NCBI GenBank assembly: GCA_934725855.1
Contig: CAKVCL010000014.1
Location: 21,100-85,099, forward strand
DNA from: an uncultured Cellulosilyticum sp.
GTDB taxonomy: Bacteria > Bacillota > Clostridia > Lachnospirales > Cellulosilyticaceae
Reading direction: 5' to 3'
DNA: 64,000 bases
The notes beneath the pieces were generated by a model. The model worked only from the letters and a program-made list of their open reading frames with translations. It was not told the DNA's origin and did no database searches. Shown here piece after piece: positions 34,098-44,259 of this stretch (the first letter of the stretch is position 1; each line of letters opens with the position of its first letter). Both the position numbers and the translations under genes were made by a program.

Positions 34098-35018
34098 TTA
34101 TCGTATAATTACATAAATCATATAAAGTACATAAAGTACAAGGCACACGATGCCTTCTCGGCGCAATGTCTTTGCATCACTTCTAGCAAAAATATAGCTT
34201 AGTATAGTAATAAATAATAATATAGCTGCATCTATAATGGCTTCCACAGACCCATTAATAGGTGATAAAGCAGCTGAAATACCTAGTATAAATAAAACGT
34301 TAAGTAAACAAGAACCTACTGCATTTCCTAGTGCTAAACCCGTTTCTCCCTTTCTTGTCGCCACAACAGAAGTCACAAGCTCTGGAAGTGACGTTCCCAT
34401 AGCAACAATGGTAAGACCAACTAAAGTTTCACTAAGTCCAAAGGTTACCGCAATAAGAGACGCATTATCCACTACCAAATCTCCTCCTATTACGATTGCA
34501 CATAAGCCTCCTATTATATAAATTACACTTAAAATAGGGGATAATATTTCGTCCCCTTCTTCATCTTTTGTTCTATTTTTTAACGCATGCTTCACAACAA
34601 CTATTAAATACACCATCACACAAACCAATAATATAATGCCTTCTAACCGACTAATTATCTTATTACTTATAAATAGTAATAATAAAGCAGTTGCAGCAAT
34701 ATTAGTTGGTAAATCTCTTTTTAGAATATCAGTTGGAGTATCCACCCCTTTCATAATAGAGCAAGTTCCAATGACAACTAATAAGTTAAAGATATTAGAC
34801 CCAATCACATTACTTAGTGCAATATCATTATTTCCCGCTAAACTAGCTGTGACACTAACTGCAGCTTCTGGCGCGCTGGTTCCCATAGCTACAATTGTAA
34901 GTCCTACAACCACAGAAGGAATTTTAAACCGCCTCGCTACAGAGGAGCTACCCTCCACAAAAAAGTCTGCTCCCTTCACCAAAAGTACAAAGCCTAAAAT
35001 CAATAATGCATACATCAT
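34098..35018 (-). CDS. Calcium/sodium antiporter, CaCA family (YrbG-like)
   Basis: Two inverted alpha repeats define the family: GTSAPEAAVSVTASLAGNND with ALSNVIGSNIFN, and GTSLPELVTSVVATRKGET with ALGNAVGSCLLN. The Glu in each binds cations. Ten membrane helices fit about 306 residues. It should export Ca2+ in exchange for Na+ or H+. A GTG-started frame opens at 35042, but the SD AAAAGGAG lies inside it. The first ATG after that (35016-35018) is used, though the spacing is long and the next ATG is also possible. Confidence 0.85.
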   Translation of the reverse strand: MMYALLILGFVLLVKGADFFVEGSSSVARRFKIPSVVVGLTIVAMGTSAPEAAVSVTASLAGNNDIALSNVIGSNIFNLLVVIGTCSIMKGVDTPTDILKRDLPTNIAATALLLLFISNKIISRLEGIILLVCVMVYLIVVVKHALKNRTKDEEGDEILSPILSVIYIIGGLCAIVIGGDLVVDNASLIAVTFGLSETLVGLTIVAMGTSLPELVTSVVATRKGETGLALGNAVGSCLLNVLFILGISAALSPINGSVEAIIDAAILLFITILSYIFARSDAKTLRREGIVCLVLYVLYMIYVIIR

Positions 35019-35242
35019 CGCTATTTTTGCTCTCCTTTTCACTCATTTATTGTATCAGCTTTTGCTACTACTTCCTCTTTTAGCTAATCTCCTCTAGATT
35101 TATTATATAGATAAACCAAATATCATACCTCCCCCTTACATAAGGATTCCCAATATTTTTCTTTATTATAACCTACATCATTGTTCCTTCATAAACTTAG
35201 CCTTTAACTAACCATTTTAAAAAGCTAAGCGCCTTCATAAAA

Positions 35243-35288
35243 ATAGAACGCCTATACTAGATTGATTCCATATAGACGTTCTACTTTT
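35243..35288 (-). terminator. helD terminator
   Basis: TAGAACG.CTATA and TATAG.CGTTCTA pair across 35243-35283 with one mismatch, followed by ATTTTTAT on the minus strand. It starts right at the helD stop codon. Confidence 0.75.
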
Positions 35289-37501
35289 TATTTTAAGAAG
35301 TGACTGACTTCTCCTGTATAACATAATGCCAGTCTATGAAGTGCTCTTGTACAAGCAATATAAAGTAATTGTTTATCTTCTTCCTCATAGTAATTCGTTT
35401 CATTTGCTTCATAAACAATCACCGCGTCATACTCTAATCCTTTTGCCATATAGATTGGCATAATCAGTGCCCCTTTATAAAATGCTTCTGACTGCGTATC
35501 TAATTTATGAAGTGGCATTCTATTTTCTAATTTACTATAAACATGATTTACATCCTTTTGAGATTTACAGATAATTGCAATCGTTTCATAACCGTTTTCT
35601 TGATATTCTTTTACTTTATCCTCTACCCACTCAAGCATTTGCCCTTCATTTTCTTGCTGGGCAATCAGTGGCATTTCTTCATGTCTTTCAAAAGCAATCA
35701 CTGCCTGACTATTTTCTCTAAGCTTTTGAATAAACTGGCTAATCTCGTAAGAAGAACGATAGCTTTTATTCAAGTTTAACTTGATGGCTTTTTTAGGTTG
35801 TAAACAGGTCATGATTTCTTCATATAAGCCTTCATCTTCATTCTTTTCAATCGTTTGACCAATATCTCCTAAGATTGTATATTGTACCCCCTTGAAGATT
35901 TCACTTAAAATTTTGTATTGTAAAGGATGATAATCTTGAGCTTCGTCCACAAGCACTTGTTTCATTTGTGGATACAAATGCTCATCTTCTAAGCGAAGTT
36001 TAAGATAAAGCATTGCCATACCATCTTCATAACTTATTAAGTCTGGTCTAAGACTTTTAGCTGTATAAAATCTCATGCTTTCAGCATAGTCTGGTAAGTC
36101 TAAATCTGAAGTTAAACGTTTAAAAAGTTCAGCGTCTTTAAAGAGTTTCGCATAGAGATTAAAGATATCAATTCTAGCAAAGCGATTAATGGTATTCATT
36201 GCCTCCTCTCTGTACTCAAATAGCTTTTGGTCAATATCGCCATCTTCAAAGTAAGTCCCTTTTCCTTTAAGGTCTTTAATGAGTTCTCTACGTTTTTCCT
36301 TTTCACATTCTCTAATTTTCTTTTCAAGTCCATGGGCAATACGTTTGAGCCTTCTTCCTGCTGCCATATTGATGGCATTATCTGAAAAGTTCTTTTGCAA
36401 TTCTTCCTTAGATATTAAAAGTTCGCCTGCATAATACACATCATTAAATTCGATAATTTCTTTCTCAAAAGCTTCAACTAAACGGTCTAAAATTGTAATA
36501 AACATCATAGAACCTTTAAAACGAATCGTATTTCTTATTTTGGTTCTATTTTTATTGGTAATCGTAAATTCTAACTGGCTATTTCTAGAACGTAATCGAT
36601 GTCTTCCTTTAAAATAAGCTTCAAAGAACTCTTCCATTGTGCTATAACAGACATTGTTTTCCCCAAGCTCTGGAAGTACGGTGGATACATATTCTCCAAA
36701 CAGGTGATTTGGAGAAATAATCATGATGTTTTCACTGGTTAGTCCTTCATTCATACGTTCATATAAAAGAAAAGCAATACGATGCATCGCAATAGAAGTT
36801 TTTCCGCTTCCTGCTACCCCTTGAACCATTAAAAGGTCATTGCCTTTATCACGAATAATCAAGTCTTGCTCCTTTTGAATGGTTTCTACAATGTTTTTCA
36901 TATAGCTAGAAGCATTGTTTCCTAGTGCTTGTTGAAGGAGCTCATCTGTAATAGCCACTGAAGAATCAAAAAAATAGTCTAGCTTTCCTTTACTAATTTC
37001 ATACTGCCTTTTGAGTGTCATTTCTCCACTAATCTCACCACAGGGTGCTTCATAACCAGCCTTACCTAGCTCATTTCTATAAAACATACTTGCAATAGGT
37101 GCACGCCAATCATACACATAAACCTGATAACTGCCATCCTTCATAACATTTTGATAGCCAATATAAATCTTTTCTAAGTCCTCGTCCTCTTCTGTAAAGT
37201 CAATACGTCCAAAATAAGGTTTATCCAGTATTCTTCTATATTTTTCGAGCTTCTCAAGCTTTCTTTCATAATGTACCGTTTCCATTCTCTCCACGGTATG
37301 ATACTGACTAATTTCAATATTTCTATCATAATCATCAACAGTGGATATCCCATCTGTAAACATTTCTTTTCTAAGTGCTACTAATTCACTTTTTTGCTTG
37401 GCTACTAACTCTCCACTTGATGCAATTTGTTCATCTAAAAATTCAATAACTTCCTTTAAGTATTGTTTTTCTCTCTCTAAAACTTCATTATAATCGCTCA
37501 T
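35288..37501 (-). CDS. helD: HelD-type superfamily 1 helicase
   Basis: HelD pries stalled RNA polymerase off DNA and nucleic acid in Gram-positive bacteria. The 737-residue protein begins with the coiled-coil arm of class I HelD (YLKEVIEFLDEQIASSGELV) and the VYVYDWRAPIASMFYR block. Walker A is MVQGVAGSGKTSIAMHRIAFL at about residue 232, the DEXX motif is VLVDEAQDYHPLQY and the later motifs are LNKSYRSSYEI and MAKGLEYDAVIVYEAN. The VAGSGKTSIAMHR and YDWRAPIAS blocks separate it from PcrA/UvrD. Monocistronic. Confidence 0.9.
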   Translation of the reverse strand: MSDYNEVLEREKQYLKEVIEFLDEQIASSGELVAKQKSELVALRKEMFTDGISTVDDYDRNIEISQYHTVERMETVHYERKLEKLEKYRRILDKPYFGRIDFTEEDEDLEKIYIGYQNVMKDGSYQVYVYDWRAPIASMFYRNELGKAGYEAPCGEISGEMTLKRQYEISKGKLDYFFDSSVAITDELLQQALGNNASSYMKNIVETIQKEQDLIIRDKGNDLLMVQGVAGSGKTSIAMHRIAFLLYERMNEGLTSENIMIISPNHLFGEYVSTVLPELGENNVCYSTMEEFFEAYFKGRHRLRSRNSQLEFTITNKNRTKIRNTIRFKGSMMFITILDRLVEAFEKEIIEFNDVYYAGELLISKEELQKNFSDNAINMAAGRRLKRIAHGLEKKIRECEKEKRRELIKDLKGKGTYFEDGDIDQKLFEYREEAMNTINRFARIDIFNLYAKLFKDAELFKRLTSDLDLPDYAESMRFYTAKSLRPDLISYEDGMAMLYLKLRLEDEHLYPQMKQVLVDEAQDYHPLQYKILSEIFKGVQYTILGDIGQTIEKNEDEGLYEEIMTCLQPKKAIKLNLNKSYRSSYEISQFIQKLRENSQAVIAFERHEEMPLIAQQENEGQMLEWVEDKVKEYQENGYETIAIICKSQKDVNHVYSKLENRMPLHKLDTQSEAFYKGALIMPIYMAKGLEYDAVIVYEANETNYYEEEDKQLLYIACTRALHRLALCYTGEVSHFLK

Positions 37502-37555
37502 ATCATGCCTCCAATTCTATCTTTACATCATATCATGCTCCCCTTGCATTGACTA

Positions 37556-38089
37556 GGCTATAATCTTTTAGACCATGCTATAGCTGTAGCAGAAAAAAAG
37601 GGTTATGAAGTCCATTTCATTGATTTGTATGAGCAAAATATTGCTTATTGTAAAGGCTGTATGCGTTGTAAAACTCTACGTTCTTGCTATTTGCAGGATG
37701 ATATTAAACCCATTGAAAAGCTTCTTAAAACATGTGACCTAACGATTATGGCAGCTCCTACTTACTTTGCCAATATTCCAGCCCCTGCCAAAAATCTATT
37801 TGACAGACTTGTTGGTGTTATTATGGATGATAACGCTAACGGCTTTCCAAAACCTTTACTTTCAAAATCACACCACTACTTACTCCTCACTACTTGCAAT
37901 ACCCCTTTTCCATTTAACCTAATTGCTGGTCAAAGCACTGGCTGCCTACATGCTATGAAAGAATTCTTTAACATTTCTGGTATGAAATCTCTTGGCAGTG
38001 TTACTTTTGCTGGCACACGTAATAAAACAAGCGTTCCTACTTCTGTTTTAAATAAAATTGAAAGGAAAATTCCAAATACAACCCCTTAA
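37556..38089 (+). pseudogene. NADPH-dependent FMN reductase-like flavoprotein, N-terminally truncated
   Basis: An open frame from 37556 (after a stop at 37550-37552) reads LGYNLLDHAIAVAEKKGYEV and on through IAYCKGCMRCK, MAAPTYFANIPAPAKNLFDRL and TTCNTPFPFN. This fits the family of multimeric flavodoxin-like iron-sulfur flavoproteins. The first strand and FMN-phosphate loop (usually a GSPRKNGNT-like motif) are missing, replaced by helD promoter DNA. The only candidate start inside, TTG at 37625, lacks an SD. It is therefore judged a 5'-deleted pseudogene. The cysteines are intact, so loss may be recent. Confidence 0.75.
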
Positions 38090-38139
38090 GTCCTTCAATA
38101 CTTCCTATTTGCTTTATCTCATATGTTCTTTCAATTTGA

Positions 38140-38189
38140 AAAGGCAAGGGATTCATTTCTAATAAGTGAAATGAATCTCTTGCCTCTTT
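38140..38189. terminator. Terminator at the end of the B12-uptake operon
   Basis: AAAGGCAAGGGATTCATTTC (38140-38159) pairs with 38168-38189 with one or two mismatches. It ends six bases after the stop of the SLH gene and can also close the convergent flavoprotein remnant. Confidence 0.82.
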
Positions 38190-38194
38190 TAGCT

Positions 38195-41100
38195 TTATGC
38201 TGCTTGATTTAATTTGTTTTTTATTCTAAGTAATGTGATAGCCGCTACTTCTCTTGATACCTTTTGTTTTGGCTTAAATGTGCCATCTTCATAGCCTTTA
38301 AACACTTCTTGGGCTGCTATTTCCTTGATAGCATTTCTAGCCCAAGGTGAAACAGTATTTTCATCTTTAAAGCTTATCGCACTCTCAGTTGTTTCGGTAT
38401 TTAAAACTCTGGCAAGGATAACGGCTACTTGCTCTCTACTAATTTGTGTCATTGGTTCAAAGGTTTCTGCACTTACACCATTTACTAAACCATTACTATA
38501 TGCCTTTAAAACATCTTCTGCATACCAAGCAGAACTTTCTACATCTTTAAATTTATTTTCACTTTCGCCTACTTGTAAATCATTGAGTATTCTAATAAGC
38601 ATAGATGTAAACTCTGCTCTTGATACTTCTTGTTTAGGTTTTATAGTGTCTCCATAACCAGAGATAATTCCCTCTGCTATAGCCTGTGTAAACTCTTCTT
38701 TAGCCCAGTTAGAGATTTGGTCTGCATCTTGATATTTAGACAAATCCACTACTTGTTTACTCTCAGTAGATGGCTTTGTGATATCTGTTTCTTTATTTTC
38801 TATTGCCTTAACCGCCACCTTACTTAGTGTATATAATGAAGGTTTACCCGCTTTAAAGTTTTGATAACTTACAAGTGCCATAAGTGCCTGTTCGGTTGCC
38901 ATACTATTAGCACCACCTGATTTTGTATGAGCGAAACTTTTGCCTTCTACTTGATATTCCATTAAAAGGTCTAATAATGATTTACCCTCTTTGATAAATC
39001 TTGTATCTGTAGCTGGGTCAATGCCAAGGCTTGTTAGCGCAATGATCACTTGTGAAAGGCTTTCACTATTTTCTTGTCCATAAGCTGAGAAATGACCGTT
39101 TGCATTTTGTATGTTTTGTAAATACTTTAATGCTTTCTCAATCACTGGCTTAATCTCTTTTTCTTCCTTATATGGTGCTAATGCTTGAAGCGCCATAGCT
39201 GTTATATCTACATCACTAGAATCTCCTGTAATAAGTGGGAAGCCTCCACCTGAATTTTGTGCTTTAATGATTTCTTGTTTAATTTTTTCTCTAGTCCATT
39301 TTGCATCAACTGGTATTTCGTATTGTCTACTGTCTAAGGCGATTAGAGCAAAAATAACCCCATTATTGCCTTGCTTACCTATTTCATCAGAATTATATAG
39401 CTTTTCAATAAGGTTATAGCCTTCAATATCTCTACAATCTTCACCCAAGCTACCTAGTACCAGAATAGTTTTTTCTAAATCTGTGATCTTTCTAAAATCA
39501 CCTGAATTATTTTTAACCTTGCTCACAAGGGATTGCTTATAAGTACTTGCTAATTGTTCACCACTTCTTGCTAAACCAAATACTTGCCATTCAGATAACT
39601 CTGTATTACTCTTTAACTCTTTTTGTAGGTTCTCTAATGCAACATTTGGTGCCATGGCATTTGTTTTATTCTCTTTATCCCCTTGAACTACAAATGATGC
39701 CCCTATATCTTTTCCAAGATTAGTTGTATATTGCCACCTTACTGTATCATTAGGATTCAGTCTGTATTCACCTACTGAACAGTTGATAAATGTCCCATTG
39801 ACACTAATCATCCATCCACTGCCTGTACCATGTTGCTTTTCTCTAAGTCCTTCAATCCCAGATACATAAGATGAACTACCTTCTATATTAAGTCCTGTTC
39901 TAACTAACGCATCATATACGGTATCTCCATTTTGATAATCTACGGTTCCATTAAATAAATCACTGAGTCCTATGGTTTTTCTTTCAATGATTACATTAAC
40001 CTTAGGACTTGGTCTATCTGGGTTTTCTGCGCCACTATTTTCTTTTGCCTGATAAATCATAAATTCAGTAAAGTGGTTCGTCTCTATAATTAAATCGCCT
40101 TCTAAATCATAACAAACCTCATTATATTTCGACTTATCAGCATCTGCTTTAAGTTTTGTAATCGCATAAACCTTTCCCGCATAATCTTTATAAGCTACAT
40201 GATTACCTGCTGCCTTTTTGAAGATCAATCTTACTTTTCGATTAAATTGAATGCTTTTATCTGGACTTCCTACTTGAATGTGACTAATAATCTTTGTAAC
40301 ATTTTGGTTTGCTAATAATTTTTGGATTTCAGCTGAAATATTTTCATTCTCTTTATTATCCTTAATAGACACAGGTATATTAATAACCTTTGTATCCGCA
40401 GTTTTCAGACCTGTCCCCTTTGAGATAAGCATTTCAAAAGTATTACTTTTGGTATGGATCGCTGGTAAGGCATCCTTGCATTGTTCAATATTGATGCTTG
40501 CCTGATCCTCTTCTTTTTCTTGATTAATTACAAGTGTTTCATTAATTTTGTCTTTTTCTAGGACAATAGGTTCTTTTGTATCTGCTGCATTATAATACTT
40601 AATTTTTTCTACAGGCTTAAAGTCCTTTATATCTGACATATTATACAAGCTTGATTGACCTTGTAAAAATCGCTTATAACTTACTAACGCATAGCCTGCT
40701 TGCTGTGTACTTGTAATAGACGGTTTTGATTCTTCTGTATGCTTAAATCCACCTGTTGTTTCATCATAGAATGTTAGAAGTCTTGTGAGCAAATTTCCCT
40801 CAGCTTTAATAAAGGCTGCTTCCTTGGCTGGATCTTTGCCTACACTTGTTAATGCACAGATAACTTGTGCCACACTTTCACTACAGTCAGCCCCCCAAGA
40901 CTCATAGCCTCCACTTGGTAATTGACATTCACTTAGCCAGCTTAATGCTTTATTAATGCTGTTTGCTACATTAGCTTGACTCTTATATGGTGCTAATGCT
41001 TGAATGGCCATTGCTGTTAGGTCTACATCGCCACTTCCTTTAGGTGAGTAGCTAAAACTACCATCTGTAAGTTGACTACTAACTAATAACTGGGTAATTT

Positions 41101-43465
41101 TTTCTCTAGTATAATTCGCATCCTCTGGTACATCATAAGGCTTAGTATCTAACGCAATCAATCCATAAATCAGTGCATTAATCCCTTGACCTTCTAATTT
41201 AGCATGATTATAAATATGTTCTACTAAATTATGTCCTACAACATTTGAGGCATCATAGCCTGCTGCTGTAAGCCCAATGGTCATTCTTTCATATTCTGTT
41301 ACTCTTGAAATTTGACTTTCTAATTGTTCTTTATTATAAGGAAATACATATTCTCCAATACTCTTTCCATAGATTTCAGGAATTTCTCTGCCACCTCTAG
41401 CTAAAACTAGCACATTCCAATCCCTTGCATCTCCTGACCCATACGCTTTTTCAAATGAAGTATTACTATAAATGTACTGATTAACTTTTTCTAAAGCTAG
41501 ATTAAGCTTATCACTAAGTGTCGTTTCTTTTTGAAGTACTTCCCAGACACTTACATCACTCATATTATAAAGGAAGCTTTTTCCCTCTAATAAACGCCCA
41601 TAAGCTACTAGCGCATAAGCCGCTTGTGGTGTTGCATAGTTAAAATCTACCGTTCCTTCGGCTGAATGTTTAAACCCACCATTTTCTTTATCATAGAACG
41701 TTAAAAGGTGTGTCATTAATGTGCCATTAGGTTTAATAAAAGCCGTTTCTTCTTCTGGATTTTTGCCTAAGCTCACTAACGCACAAATCACTTGTGAAAG
41801 GCTTTCACTCGATTCACTTCCCCATGATTCATAGCCCCCATTAGCTAATTGAATCTGACTTAGCCATGCTAGAGCTTTATCAACACACGCCTTTACATCT
41901 GTTCTATCATAATAAGGTGCTAAAGCCTCAATAGCCATTGCTGTTAAATCAATATCACTACCCCATTCGGGTGCGTAGCAGAAACTACCATCTGCTAATT
42001 GACTTTGCGTAATCCAACTTACGATATGATCTCTTGAATTAATGGCATCACTTGGTACATTATAAGGTTTAGTATCTAATGCCAACAATCCATAAATATA
42101 AGTATTAATGCCATCCTCCTTAAATTTAGGATTGTTATAAATAGATGCCACTAAATTGTGACCTGCAACACTAGAAGCGTCATAGCCTGCTGCAGTCAGT
42201 CCAATAACCATTCTTTCTACACTTGTTATAGAGCCTAAACCTTCTTCTAGTGCTTGTGTAGTTTCATATTTTGAAACGTATTTTCTTATTTGATCCCTAT
42301 AACTCTTAGGAACATTTTTTCCATCTCTAGCTAAAGTAAAGGCTTTCCAATCAATGCTGGTATTATCTTGGTAAGCCTTTGTAAAATCAGCTGACTGATT
42401 CATATAGCTTATAACACTATTTTTTACTGTTATAAATTCATTTTGGTCTAAAGCTGGCAACTCAGATGGTGCTTCGCTTGGTTGCAACTCAGCGATTCTA
42501 CTTTCTATATCGTTACTAACTTCATCTACTTTTGTTTGCTTAACATCTAACTGACTAACTGTTTCTACTGCTTTTGTATAGAGACTACTTAACGTATCAT
42601 CTGTTTTTAATGTGCTTTCATCATTAATCTTTGCCATTTGACGAAGTAGGTTTAGTTTATCTGCTTCTGTATAGACATGGCCTATTCCAGAACTCTCCAT
42701 CATCTTATCCATTTCTGCGTTACCTACATCGGCTCCCCAGCATATGGTATATCTTACTCTAACAACTTGTCCTGCTTCTAACTCTTGCTTGTCAATGTTT
42801 ACTGATGGTGCATGATGATCTACTGTATATGTCCAACCTGACATCATGTTATAGTCACCCTCTTTTAATTCATCTACAGGTGACTTTCTTGTATCTATAA
42901 AACCGAACTCATCCATTTCATATTCTTCATACATTTCATCTAATACTTCTTGGATGATGCTTGGCACATTGGCTTTCTTCTTTTCATCTGATACGGACTT
43001 TATATATCCTGTATCTAACCCTTTTATTGTAATCGGTTTCTTTTGTACTGAAGCTAATGGTGCAACTTGTCTAGCTGCAACCCTTAAATTTGCACTGGTC
43101 GTGACCTCCTCTTCATTTACAAGGGACAATACACTACTACTTGTTGCCTCATTTGTAACAGCTCTATTAGATGTAGCCATCAACGTAGCTACCCCATTTG
43201 TTTCTTCTAAGGAAGCATTATATTTATCTACGGCTTTCTTTATAGCATCTTGCGCTGTCATGCCCTCTTCATAAGGCACTTGCACAGGCTCCATAATAAA
43301 ACCTTGACCTAATGAAAACTTCTCTATATCTACTACTACTTGTGGTTGCTCATTTATCTGCATCCCCACTGTCTCTTGTGCCCAACTTACTTGTGGACAA
43401 AGAATAGATAATATCATACAAAAGCTTAACCATAAACTTGTTATTTTACGTCTTGTACTTTTCAT
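38195..43465 (-). CDS. SLH-anchored intrinsic-factor-like surface protein (DUF4430 + alpha/alpha-barrel repeats)
   Basis: A 1756-residue secreted protein. Order: signal peptide (about 1-29, ending PQVSWAQ); a DUF4430-type domain (about 50-265, SGWTYTVDHHAPSVN...RYTICWGADVG); two alpha/alpha-toroid blocks of the terpene-cyclase/prenyltransferase type (about 350-640 and 660-945, with DGSFCYAPEWGSDIDLTAMA and NGGYESWGSESSESLSQV); a beta-rich linker; a second DUF4430 (about 1130-1215, GSGWMISVNGTFINC, WQYTTNLGKDIG); a third toroid (about 1225-1510); and three SLH repeats (about 1560-1750, SRAEFTSMLIRIL). Toroid plus DUF4430-like domain is the architecture of animal intrinsic factor and transcobalamin. 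As last gene of a B12-riboswitch operon it probably captures cobalamin at the wall. One dispersed-motif copy encodes KGTGLK at 40406-40420. Confidence 0.85.
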   Translation of the reverse strand: MKSTRRKITSLWLSFCMILSILCPQVSWAQETVGMQINEQPQVVVDIEKFSLGQGFIMEPVQVPYEEGMTAQDAIKKAVDKYNASLEETNGVATLMATSNRAVTNEATSSSVLSLVNEEEVTTSANLRVAARQVAPLASVQKKPITIKGLDTGYIKSVSDEKKKANVPSIIQEVLDEMYEEYEMDEFGFIDTRKSPVDELKEGDYNMMSGWTYTVDHHAPSVNIDKQELEAGQVVRVRYTICWGADVGNAEMDKMMESSGIGHVYTEADKLNLLRQMAKINDESTLKTDDTLSSLYTKAVETVSQLDVKQTKVDEVSNDIESRIAELQPSEAPSELPALDQNEFITVKNSVISYMNQSADFTKAYQDNTSIDWKAFTLARDGKNVPKSYRDQIRKYVSKYETTQALEEGLGSITSVERMVIGLTAAGYDASSVAGHNLVASIYNNPKFKEDGINTYIYGLLALDTKPYNVPSDAINSRDHIVSWITQSQLADGSFCYAPEWGSDIDLTAMAIEALAPYYDRTDVKACVDKALAWLSQIQLANGGYESWGSESSESLSQVICALVSLGKNPEEETAFIKPNGTLMTHLLTFYDKENGGFKHSAEGTVDFNYATPQAAYALVAYGRLLEGKSFLYNMSDVSVWEVLQKETTLSDKLNLALEKVNQYIYSNTSFEKAYGSGDARDWNVLVLARGGREIPEIYGKSIGEYVFPYNKEQLESQISRVTEYERMTIGLTAAGYDASNVVGHNLVEHIYNHAKLEGQGINALIYGLIALDTKPYDVPEDANYTREKITQLLVSSQLTDGSFSYSPKGSGDVDLTAMAIQALAPYKSQANVANSINKALSWLSECQLPSGGYESWGADCSESVAQVICALTSVGKDPAKEAAFIKAEGNLLTRLLTFYDETTGGFKHTEESKPSITSTQQAGYALVSYKRFLQGQSSLYNMSDIKDFKPVEKIKYYNAADTKEPIVLEKDKINETLVINQEKEEDQASINIEQCKDALPAIHTKSNTFEMLISKGTGLKTADTKVINIPVSIKDNKENENISAEIQKLLANQNVTKIISHIQVGSPDKSIQFNRKVRLIFKKAAGNHVAYKDYAGKVYAITKLKADADKSKYNEVCYDLEGDLIIETNHFTEFMIYQAKENSGAENPDRPSPKVNVIIERKTIGLSDLFNGTVDYQNGDTVYDALVRTGLNIEGSSSYVSGIEGLREKQHGTGSGWMISVNGTFINCSVGEYRLNPNDTVRWQYTTNLGKDIGASFVVQGDKENKTNAMAPNVALENLQKELKSNTELSEWQVFGLARSGEQLASTYKQSLVSKVKNNSGDFRKITDLEKTILVLGSLGEDCRDIEGYNLIEKLYNSDEIGKQGNNGVIFALIALDSRQYEIPVDAKWTREKIKQEIIKAQNSGGGFPLITGDSSDVDITAMALQALAPYKEEKEIKPVIEKALKYLQNIQNANGHFSAYGQENSESLSQVIIALTSLGIDPATDTRFIKEGKSLLDLLMEYQVEGKSFAHTKSGGANSMATEQALMALVSYQNFKAGKPSLYTLSKVAVKAIENKETDITKPSTESKQVVDLSKYQDADQISNWAKEEFTQAIAEGIISGYGDTIKPKQEVSRAEFTSMLIRILNDLQVGESENKFKDVESSAWYAEDVLKAYSNGLVNGVSAETFEPMTQISREQVAVILARVLNTETTESAISFKDENTVSPWARNAIKEIAAQEVFKGYEDGTFKPKQKVSREVAAITLLRIKNKLNQAA

Positions 43466-43542
43466 CTCATTCTTCCTTTCTTTCTTTAATGATTGACTTC
43501 TTATTTAACGCATTTGTTTCTTGCTTATTATCACTTCTTTTA

Positions 43543-44259
43543 TTATTTATTCATCATAATGCCATATTTCTTTTTAACACGCTCTAACTTTTGAAGAATT
43601 GGATTCGTAAGAAACCACAAAAATATAACAGTTGCTAAGCTATGTATTAAATCAAACCAAAAGCCCGAAATATATGCGGCTATAAAAGCTTCCTTGGTTG
43701 GATTTTCTGTAAACATAATAACTGCACAGGGATTCATAATGCCACCGTAAATGAAAAACGTTGCTAATCCTCCAAAAACACATAAGCTTAGTCGATTTTT
43801 TCTTAAAACATGGCACTCTTCTAAAATTCCTGCTAAAAAGCCAATGCTTCCAAAAGCAATCATCTGCCACTGGGTCCATGGCCCTTGCCCAAAAAAGAAA
43901 TTTGATACAAATCCAGTCATTGCACCTACCACAAAGCCCATCTCGCTTCCTAGGCAAACGCCTGATAAAATCACAATCGCTACTACTGGTTTAAATTGAG
44001 GTAACATGAAAAAAGCTAATCTGCCTGCCACCGCTAAAGTAACCATGACTGTAATGACAACAATCTCTCTTGTTTGAGGTTTTCTTTTTTCAAAGGCACT
44101 AAAAAACACAGCTAACGTAAAGGTCATCATCACTAAACTTGCAATATAATAGCCTCTTTGTCCCTTATAAACCTTTTGCCAAATCAAACAAAACAGTACA
44201 AGTCCTATTAATGAAATAGATATTAAAGCTAATCGTTTACGCTGTCTATTCCAAGACAT
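43543..44259 (-). CDS. cbrT: ECF transporter substrate-binding S component, predicted cobalamin (CbrT-like)
   Basis: The 238-residue membrane protein has six or more predicted helices (ALISISLIGLVLFCLIW, YYIASLVMMTFTLAVFFSAF and so on). The S-component features VVITVMVTLAVAGRLAFFMLPQFKPV and GFVSNFFFGQGPWTQWQM are present, the latter a proline/aromatic loop typical of ECF S proteins. Ligand assignment to cobalamin or a corrinoid comes from the riboswitch and the DUF4430 partners, not from residues seen. It overlaps the ATPase gene by 31 bases and has GAGGAGG before its ATG. Confidence 0.78.
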   Translation of the reverse strand: MSWNRQRKRLALISISLIGLVLFCLIWQKVYKGQRGYYIASLVMMTFTLAVFFSAFEKRKPQTREIVVITVMVTLAVAGRLAFFMLPQFKPVVAIVILSGVCLGSEMGFVVGAMTGFVSNFFFGQGPWTQWQMIAFGSIGFLAGILEECHVLRKNRLSLCVFGGLATFFIYGGIMNPCAVIMFTENPTKEAFIAAYISGFWFDLIHSLATVIFLWFLTNPILQKLERVKKKYGIMMNK